64,000 nt of DNA from an uncultured Aeriscardovia sp. Its GTDB lineage: Bacteria > Actinomycetota > Actinomycetes > Actinomycetales > Bifidobacteriaceae. The DNA is taken from the NCBI GenBank assembly GCA_903789535.1, contig CAIFES010000001.1:349140-413139 (forward strand), written 5' to 3'. Under the pieces are notes generated by a model. It made no database searches. It had not been told where the DNA came from and worked only from the letters and a program-made list of their open reading frames with translations. Shown in pieces: positions 56,469 to 64,000 of this stretch (its first letter is position 1; every line of letters starts with the position of its first letter). Position numbers and translations under genes: made by a program.

Positions 56469-57905
56469 TCAGTCGAGCGTGGCCATATACTGCCTGAGCG
56501 AGTCCTCCCAATCAGGGGTGATGATCCCCGCCTCATGACTCTTGGTCAGGTCAAGCGCCGAATGCACAGGGCGAGGCGAAATGTTCTCCTTGCCGGCCAT
56601 GTACTCGGCCGTAGACACCGGCTTGACGAGAGCCGGATCTGCACCGGAGAGCTCGAAGACCTCTTGCGCGATCTGCTGCCACGACTTGATGGCACCGTCG
56701 CCGGTGAAGTTGTATGTGCCGTACGGTGCCTTGGAATCGAGCAGATGGAAGATGGCCTTGGCCATGTCGTCGGTAAAGGTGAGACGACCGAACTGATCAT
56801 CGACCACGGTGATGGGGTTGCCGCTCTCCTTCGCCTTGCCGGCGAGCATCTTCATCGTCTTGACGAAGTTGTGGCCTTTGCCGATCACCCAGCTGGAACG
56901 CAGGATGTAATGGCGCGGCACGTTGCCGACGAGCCGGTCGGCGGCGGCCTTCGTCTGGCCGTACACGCCCAGCGGGGCGAAGTCCTCCGTCTCGGTGTGC
57001 TGCTCGGCGGTGCCGTCGAACACGTAGTCGCTGGACACATGCACGAGCGTGAGACGATGCTCGGTGGCCACACGCGCGAGGTTGGCCACGCCTTGCACGT
57101 TCGCCTTCCAGGCAATGCGACGGCCCTCCGGCGTCTCCGCCTTGTCGACGGCGGTGAACGCGGAGGCGTTGATGATGGTGCCGTAAAGATCCCAGTCGAT
57201 CCCCTCGAACGCCTTCGGATCGGAGATATCCATCGTGTCGATGTCGTGGTATTCGAAGTTCTGCAGCCCGTGCGCGTCGGCGTACTCGTGGATGGCACGG
57301 CCGAGCTGGCCGTTGCAGCCCACCACGAGCGTGCGACGCGGCTGCATCGGCTTGGCATCCTTGAGCAGCGGGTGGTGCAGATCCGCCTCGGAGCGGACCC
57401 ACTCGTCCTGCGGGATCGGCCAGTCGATACCCAGGCTCGGGTCGGTCAGGTTGACGAATGTGTACGTCTTCTTCTGCTCGAGCGACCAGTGCGCGTTGAC
57501 GAGATACGTGTAGACGGTGTCATCCTCGAGCGTCTGGAACGAGTTGCCCACGCCGCGGGGGATGTAGATGGCCTTCGACGGGTCAAGCACGGTGGTGAAC
57601 ACCTGGCCGAAGCTCTTGCCCGGACGCAGATCCACCCAGGCGCCGAACACGGAGCCCTTGGCGATGGAGATGAACTTGTCCCACGGCTCGGCGTGGATGC
57701 CGCGCGTCACACCCCGGCGGGTGTTATAGCTGATGTTGTTCTGCACCGGCCCGAAATCGGGCAGTCCGAGCGCCGTCATCTTCGCGCGCTGCCAGTTCTC
57801 CTTGAACCAGCCGCGGTTGTCGCCATGCACCGAGAGGTCGAAGACAAGTACACCGGGGATGTTCGTCTTCTGCACGCCCAGCTGCTTCTCAAACTCGATC
57901 GCCAT
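56469..57905 (-). CDS. rmlCD: Fused dTDP-4-dehydrorhamnose 3,5-epimerase (RmlC) / dTDP-4-dehydrorhamnose reductase (RmlD)
   Basis: N-half RmlC: VHGDNRGWFKENW...QNNISYNTRRGVTRGIHAEPWDKFISIAKGSVFGAWVDLRPG; C-half RmlD: RTLVVGCNGQLGRAIHEYADAHG...NASAFTAVDKAETPEGR...VHVSSDYVFDGT. Confidence 0.93.
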   Translation of the reverse strand: MAIEFEKQLGVQKTNIPGVLVFDLSVHGDNRGWFKENWQRAKMTALGLPDFGPVQNNISYNTRRGVTRGIHAEPWDKFISIAKGSVFGAWVDLRPGKSFGQVFTTVLDPSKAIYIPRGVGNSFQTLEDDTVYTYLVNAHWSLEQKKTYTFVNLTDPSLGIDWPIPQDEWVRSEADLHHPLLKDAKPMQPRRTLVVGCNGQLGRAIHEYADAHGLQNFEYHDIDTMDISDPKAFEGIDWDLYGTIINASAFTAVDKAETPEGRRIAWKANVQGVANLARVATEHRLTLVHVSSDYVFDGTAEQHTETEDFAPLGVYGQTKAAADRLVGNVPRHYILRSSWVIGKGHNFVKTMKMLAGKAKESGNPITVVDDQFGRLTFTDDMAKAIFHLLDSKAPYGTYNFTGDGAIKSWQQIAQEVFELSGADPALVKPVSTAEYMAGKENISPRPVHSALDLTKSHEAGIITPDWEDSLRQYMATLD

Positions 57906-57980
57906 TAAAGCCTCCGCTCAATTGTCGCGTATCGGCTGTCTGTGTCAGCCGTTTGTTTTCTTTATGCCCAAAGAGGGGTC

Positions 57981-59036
<1,056 letters not shown>

Positions 59037-59062
59037 TCACATTTCCATGGTGAAACGACCGA

Positions 59063-60610
59063 TCAGACGGTTTGTGGGAAGTAAAACGACAAACAGACAA
59101 TCCAAGAAGTTGCTACAGCGGGCAACCCTACCAGTACACCGGCTGTCATCTCGTGAGGATTTATCCGTTTGGGGAAACGAGAAGAAACATCCACGGTCTG
59201 CATCGACAACAAAAATGCCAGCGGAAACATAAAGAACGGCTGGTCTGGGATGAAATAGCGTTCCTGCACGCCATTGATGGACATCACACCTATACGCGTG
59301 AAATGAAGCCATTCGGCAAGCTCCATCAACACAATTGACATTATTCCTATGAGAAGCAGAACTGTACCAACGGCGGTAAAGTTGACGCCTCTAAACTTGT
59401 GGCGCGAATATTGACATTCACAGGCGACCGCGGCGATAAAAGCAAGTATTACCAACGTCTGAGGGCGAAAAATAGTCCGCGAGCCCCAATTGGGAAGTCC
59501 GGTCGCAAAAAAATTCTTATTTGCAAATCCTTCCTTAAATAGGTTTGCAAGCGAATGCCAAGGAGAATTGAGAATAAAATCCTTCTGCAGCCCCGGCTGG
59601 GAGCCGGGGCCGTCCGTCACTCCTGTGTTGATGGAGGAAACCTGTAAATACCACGAGAACAGAACCGTCGCCGACATCACTACCGATACGCACATTTTGA
59701 CGATACTTGTACGGTGGCGCATCGATTTTGAGAATAGGGGAAGCATGAGCAACGCCAATGCTGGTGCATACGTCGTCTTAACACCTGCCACCAGAATTCC
59801 AGAGATGCCAAATAACAGCCAGCCCGCATGAGAAAGACGACCTAACAAAGTCGCTCTCAGAGAAAGAGAAAATAGCAGGGCGACAGCGGCGATGGTCATA
59901 GTATCGGCACTAACATTGCAGATCGTCATTACCCCAGCCGGTACGAGCAACGAGACAGCCATAATCCATTTGCCCCAAGGAAGTAAGCTGATTGCCAACC
60001 AACCGATCAGCATATAGGCAATCACTCCTGAGAGGCTCATCGCCATGATGAGAATGTAAGGCGAGGACGTGAGATGCCGTGCGATCTGAAGCCCCATGAC
60101 CTGTGGCGCATAGACAATCGGCGAATAAACAGCCGTATTGGTGAATGCATGAATTGTGGCACGCTTTCCATAACGACCATGAAAATTCGCATGCGGATCT
60201 TTAAATGTCGGGAAATTAAAAGGAAAGCTTTGCAATTGGGAAACAATGATCGCGCTATTCGCCTGCTCCCACAGAGCGTCATCAACTTTCCCGCCATAAA
60301 TCTGGTCATGTGGTTGACGACTATGATGACGGCATCCTATCCGGACTGGTGCAACGACACCACGGGAGATCTGATCAACACGGGCGATCTGAGTGGCACC
60401 GTCAGCCCCTCCACCAGCAGGCATGCACAAGATCGCAGGAATAGTCGCAAGAGCAATCACAATGATAAACATCCAGGCAGCCAGCCCAGGATGGAGATAT
60501 GCGGATAACTTTCTTTCATCATCGTAACCACGATGCTGTGGCACATGCCGGGAATGGCGGGAATCCGTATTTGGTTGCCCGTCTAGAGCAGTTTCCGAAG
60601 ATTCTGACAT
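59063..60610 (-). CDS. DUF2142 family polytopic membrane protein
   Basis: LHPGLAAWMFIIVIALATIPAILCMPAGGGADGATQIARVDQISRGVVAP and multi-TM profile. Confidence 0.75.
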   Translation of the reverse strand: MSESSETALDGQPNTDSRHSRHVPQHRGYDDERKLSAYLHPGLAAWMFIIVIALATIPAILCMPAGGGADGATQIARVDQISRGVVAPVRIGCRHHSRQPHDQIYGGKVDDALWEQANSAIIVSQLQSFPFNFPTFKDPHANFHGRYGKRATIHAFTNTAVYSPIVYAPQVMGLQIARHLTSSPYILIMAMSLSGVIAYMLIGWLAISLLPWGKWIMAVSLLVPAGVMTICNVSADTMTIAAVALLFSLSLRATLLGRLSHAGWLLFGISGILVAGVKTTYAPALALLMLPLFSKSMRHRTSIVKMCVSVVMSATVLFSWYLQVSSINTGVTDGPGSQPGLQKDFILNSPWHSLANLFKEGFANKNFFATGLPNWGSRTIFRPQTLVILAFIAAVACECQYSRHKFRGVNFTAVGTVLLLIGIMSIVLMELAEWLHFTRIGVMSINGVQERYFIPDQPFFMFPLAFLLSMQTVDVSSRFPKRINPHEMTAGVLVGLPAVATSWIVCLSFYFPQTV

Positions 60611-60755
60611 GTGATTGCCTGCTTTGAAAATAACGATCGGATTCTATCCCTCTTTAATTTAGAGAATAGGAATACTGCTTCACAAGAATCAATTCATTTT
60701 CGAATAAACCGCATCAACAATCGATTTCATATGATGCGATTTATACACTGTCTTT

Positions 60756-63068
60756 ATGCGGAATTTCACGACATCAAGTCCAGTGGCCCCACGGCATAAA
60801 AGGCATCTTCGACAGCGCTTTGTGTTGGCTGTGTGTGCGGCCTTCGCACTTTCGTTGATTGTCACACATTTTTACCCTTCCGCATCAGCCCGATTGTTCC
60901 AGCTGCGATTGGGCCCTGCAAGTCTGACTGTCAGGGCTCAGTTGTGCCGTGTGCTGTTCTTTTTCCCCTTCCTTCTCGTACCACTTCTCTGGTTTGAGCT
61001 CGGTTTCTCCACCGTGAATCAATGGCTGCATAACCATCGCTGGCAGATCGGCGCTGGGATCGTTATTGTCGCCGTGCTACTCGATATCAGCGGCTCCTCA
61101 CTGGGCATGTGGAACTTCTGGATGGGCAGCGACCTCTCTCAGGATGTCGTGTTCGGCACCCCGCGGGCGAGCCGGACCGATGAGTATTCGGTCATGACGC
61201 CGCGCGCCTTCGCACAGGACTATTCAAATTACTCCTACTTCAATCATCTTCAGGGCGCGACATCCTCCGATATGTTCCTGATCAAGGACGCCCCGGTCTG
61301 GGTCATCGCCGAAGTGTTCCGCCCGTTCCATTGGGGTTATCTGCTGCTGGGAAGCTCTCGCGGCCTCGCCTATTACTGGTCGGCCCGCCTCGTTGTCCTG
61401 TTTCTGGCGGTCTACGAACTGTGCCTTCTGCTGACACGTGATGACCGGACAGGCACGAGCCGTCGCGACCTCTCACTCATCGGTGCCTGCCTTGTGACAT
61501 TCGCGCCGATAGTCCAATGGTGGTTCGCCATCAACTCGCTGCCTGAGATGATCATCGCCATGAGCCTGGCGACCGTCGTCTGCGACAGGTTCTGCGCCGA
61601 CCATGATTCGCTCCATCGTTTCGGCTACAGCATGTTCATCGCCTGGTGCGCCGGTACATTCCTGATCACGCTGTATCCGGCATGGCAGATCCCCCTGGTC
61701 TGGGTACTCCTCGCGCTTTTCATCGGCATCATCGCCCGTTTCTGGGGCTCGATCAGATTCACGCGTAAAGACGCCATCTCCGTCCTTGTCTCCATTCTGG
61801 TGCTGGTCGCCCTGCTGGCGACTGTCGTTTATTTCTCTCGGCCGACGATCAAGGCAATGCTCGGGACCTCCTATCCGGGTGTCCGCAAGAACACCGGTGG
61901 GGATTACGGGGTGACAGGCCTATTCGCCGGTACGTCACAGCTACTGTTCCCTTATATGGATATGAAGCCTTTCAACTCATGGAGCCCGACCGAGCTGAGC
62001 TGCTTCATCGACCTGTTTCCACTCGGCCTAATCCTATGCGCCAGAAAATGGTTCTCCCGTCGCCATGCGGATGTCTTGTCTGTCGCGCTCGTCGTGGTCG
62101 GCATTTTTCTCTTCATCTATATCTGTGTCGGTGTCCCGCGCTGGCTCAGCACGATCACACTGATGACGCAGACCAGCGGCGGACGGGCACGCGCGGCATT
62201 CGGCCTGACCAATATCCTGCTGCTCGTCATCGGGTCGGCAGGACTCACACAGACGACGGGGATCACAAATAACGCGTCATCGATAGACCGGCGCACACAG
62301 AAGGCCGACAGGATCTTCGCCGGCGTCACGGTGACCGTTCTTCTCATCGTCTATAGCCTCGCAGCGATCCGGATGTACCAGATGGCGCGCGTGTGGTATT
62401 TCTGTGTGCTGATCGTGGTCCTCGGACTCCCGCTGCTGCTGGCGGTGTTGACACCACCGCAGGGCGCCTCCGCCTGCACGGGTGATCGGGCGATCGCACG
62501 GACTGACGCGGATACCGCCCCGGGTCTACGTCGTACCCACACGATTTCCGCCACACTCGCCGTGATGATCCTCGTCTGCACCGGGCTGAGCGTCAATCCC
62601 GTGCAGCTCGGCGCACGCCCGCTCACGCAGCAGCCGCAGACGACCACCGTCAAGGCCATCGAACAGGCTCACGGCTCAGGAACATGGCTGACAGCCGGCG
62701 ACGACAGCTGGCTGACAGGCAATCTCCTCCCCGCGAACGGCATCACCACCCTCAACTCACTCGCTGTGACACCGGATCTCGCAACGTGGGAGAAAATTGA
62801 TCCGGGGGCCGCGCACAAAACGGTGTACAACCGCTACGCCTCCATCACCGCCTGGGTGAATTCCGATGCTGATCAAAAACAGAAGTTCCAGCTTCTGTAC
62901 CCCGATCACTTCTCGGTAAAGCTCACACCGGATGAACTGCACACCCTCGGGGTGAGGTATGTGATGGATTCTTCCGGGAAACGCCCGTCGGCAGGTAAGA
63001 ATTACAGGCTCAGGCAGCTCGGCAGGTCGGTCGGCAAGGACCGCTTCTACATGGTTATCAAAAAGTAA
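60756..63068 (+). CDS. Large polytopic membrane protein, probable membrane glycosyltransferase/YfhO-like (DUF7657-type)
   Basis: ~12 TM segments; DVVFGTPRASRTDEYSVMTPRAFAQDYSNYSYFNHLQG; PIVQWWFAINSLPEMI; located in polysaccharide locus. Confidence 0.65.
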   Translation: MRNFTTSSPVAPRHKRHLRQRFVLAVCAAFALSLIVTHFYPSASARLFQLRLGPASLTVRAQLCRVLFFFPFLLVPLLWFELGFSTVNQWLHNHRWQIGAGIVIVAVLLDISGSSLGMWNFWMGSDLSQDVVFGTPRASRTDEYSVMTPRAFAQDYSNYSYFNHLQGATSSDMFLIKDAPVWVIAEVFRPFHWGYLLLGSSRGLAYYWSARLVVLFLAVYELCLLLTRDDRTGTSRRDLSLIGACLVTFAPIVQWWFAINSLPEMIIAMSLATVVCDRFCADHDSLHRFGYSMFIAWCAGTFLITLYPAWQIPLVWVLLALFIGIIARFWGSIRFTRKDAISVLVSILVLVALLATVVYFSRPTIKAMLGTSYPGVRKNTGGDYGVTGLFAGTSQLLFPYMDMKPFNSWSPTELSCFIDLFPLGLILCARKWFSRRHADVLSVALVVVGIFLFIYICVGVPRWLSTITLMTQTSGGRARAAFGLTNILLLVIGSAGLTQTTGITNNASSIDRRTQKADRIFAGVTVTVLLIVYSLAAIRMYQMARVWYFCVLIVVLGLPLLLAVLTPPQGASACTGDRAIARTDADTAPGLRRTHTISATLAVMILVCTGLSVNPVQLGARPLTQQPQTTTVKAIEQAHGSGTWLTAGDDSWLTGNLLPANGITTLNSLAVTPDLATWEKIDPGAAHKTVYNRYASITAWVNSDADQKQKFQLLYPDHFSVKLTPDELHTLGVRYVMDSSGKRPSAGKNYRLRQLGRSVGKDRFYMVIKK

Positions 63069-63253
63069 CTTTTCTGTCGACGAATTGACAGCGCCATTTT
63101 CGCCATCGCGCACTGTCCGATACAGCCGGATCGTCTGACAATGACGGTCCGGCCCCTCAAATCGCCGACGGATACCCTCCCCGGCCCCGCTCTGATCGGC
63201 AGAGCATCACTTCTTTGTACGATATGTGTGAAGGCCGTTTGCAGGAGAGAAAC

Positions 63254-64000
63254 ATGGGCTGGAAATTGACGAAGCGCATTCACTCGAATAATGCGGATTC
63301 AGATCACACTCATAAAGGCAAGCAGACTAAGGGCAAGCAGACTCTGACCGACCCGACCGCCGATACCGGGAAAATGCCGCCCGTCAGCGCACCCGTCACC
63401 ACCTCGGCAGCTTCTTTGAATTATCAGCGCCCGCCTGCCTTCGGCGGCAAACAGAACAAGCCGACGGCATCGAAAAAGCAGACCGCCGCCCAAAAGTTCT
63501 TCTCCTCCTTCAACACGACGAGCGTGATCTGCCTCGTCGTGGCACTGATTATCGGACTGCTCATCGGAATCGGTGCATCTGCAGATCCGAGACAATCCTC
63601 AGCATATAAGGACCTCAAATCCAACTATGAGTCAGTTCTTGCTGCAAAAAAGGACGACGCTCGGCAGATCGAAGAGCTGACCGAGAAAAACGAGAAACTC
63701 GACGCCCAGGTCAAGAAGATGAAGCCTGACTACGAGGCGGCAGAAAAACAGAGAAAAGAGGAGGCAGCCAAGAAGAAGGCCGAAGAGAAGGCAAAGAAGG
63801 AACAGGAAGAAAAGCAGAAGCAGGAAGCCGCCGAAAAGGCCAAGGCACAGCAAGAGGCGGAAGCCCAGGCTCAGGCACAACAGCAGGCACAACAACAGGC
63901 GCAGGCGCAAGCTCAAGCCGAGGCACAGGCAAGAGCCCAGGCTCAGGGTTATAGGACATTTCGTGGTGTTTATAACCCGTGGCCGGGGTCACGGCAGCCC
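63254..64000 (+). CDS. Single-TM protein with long KEAQ-rich coiled-coil ectodomain; truncated by window edge
   Basis: Open frame from ATG 63254 (RBS gcaggaga) to 64000 without stop: ...FNTTSVICLVVALIIGLLIGIGASADPRQ...EEAAKKKAEEKAKKEQEEKQKQEAAEKAKAQQEAEAQAQAQQQAQQQAQAQ... Absent from ORF track because no stop. Confidence 0.75.
   Translation, partial: MGWKLTKRIHSNNADSDHTHKGKQTKGKQTLTDPTADTGKMPPVSAPVTTSAASLNYQRPPAFGGKQNKPTASKKQTAAQKFFSSFNTTSVICLVVALIIGLLIGIGASADPRQSSAYKDLKSNYESVLAAKKDDARQIEELTEKNEKLDAQVKKMKPDYEAAEKQRKEEAAKKKAEEKAKKEQEEKQKQEAAEKAKAQQEAEAQAQAQQQAQQQAQAQAQAEAQARAQAQGYRTFRGVYNPWPGSRQP

Overview
This is a high-GC actinobacterial chromosome segment. The amylopullulanase, the fused RmlC-RmlD, and the Fhs, SRP RNA and topA-tmk-holB context make Bifidobacteriaceae the most likely origin (inference). 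The left half is mostly housekeeping, transport and metabolic genes: a CopB-type Cu P-ATPase with two cop-box-like operators, thioredoxin, an RpfB-like transglycosylase, an NCS2 purine permease, two MFS transporters, a FetAB-like ABC pair, and a very large cell-wall-anchored amylopullulanase. The centre holds tRNA-Lys(CTT), divergent formate-THF ligase, C69 dipeptidase, the topA-tmk-holB operon, a PAP2 phosphatase and the SRP RNA. The right ~22 kb (42-64 kb) is a cell-surface polysaccharide locus, apparently rhamnan-like: an LTA-synthase-like sulfatase, a Wzm/Wzt-type exporter, glycosyltransferases, a GT2-RgpF fusion, rmlA/rmlCD/rmlB, DUF2142 and large membrane proteins, and a GH25 muramidase with several ricin-type repeats. 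Most notable non-routine signals: (i) a ~2 kb mini-island bounded by 74-bp direct repeats that duplicate the 3' half of tRNA-Lys plus its terminator, with no integrase; (ii) a four-copy 42/43-bp-period repeat arranged as two inverted pairs between a GNAT gene and fetA; (iii) paired TACAnnTGTA operators before copB; (iv) a strongly structured, gene-poor stretch inside the mini-island; (v) a 16-bp tandem repeat array. I could not identify a clear novel defence or other system. No CRISPR array, transposase or integrase was seen.
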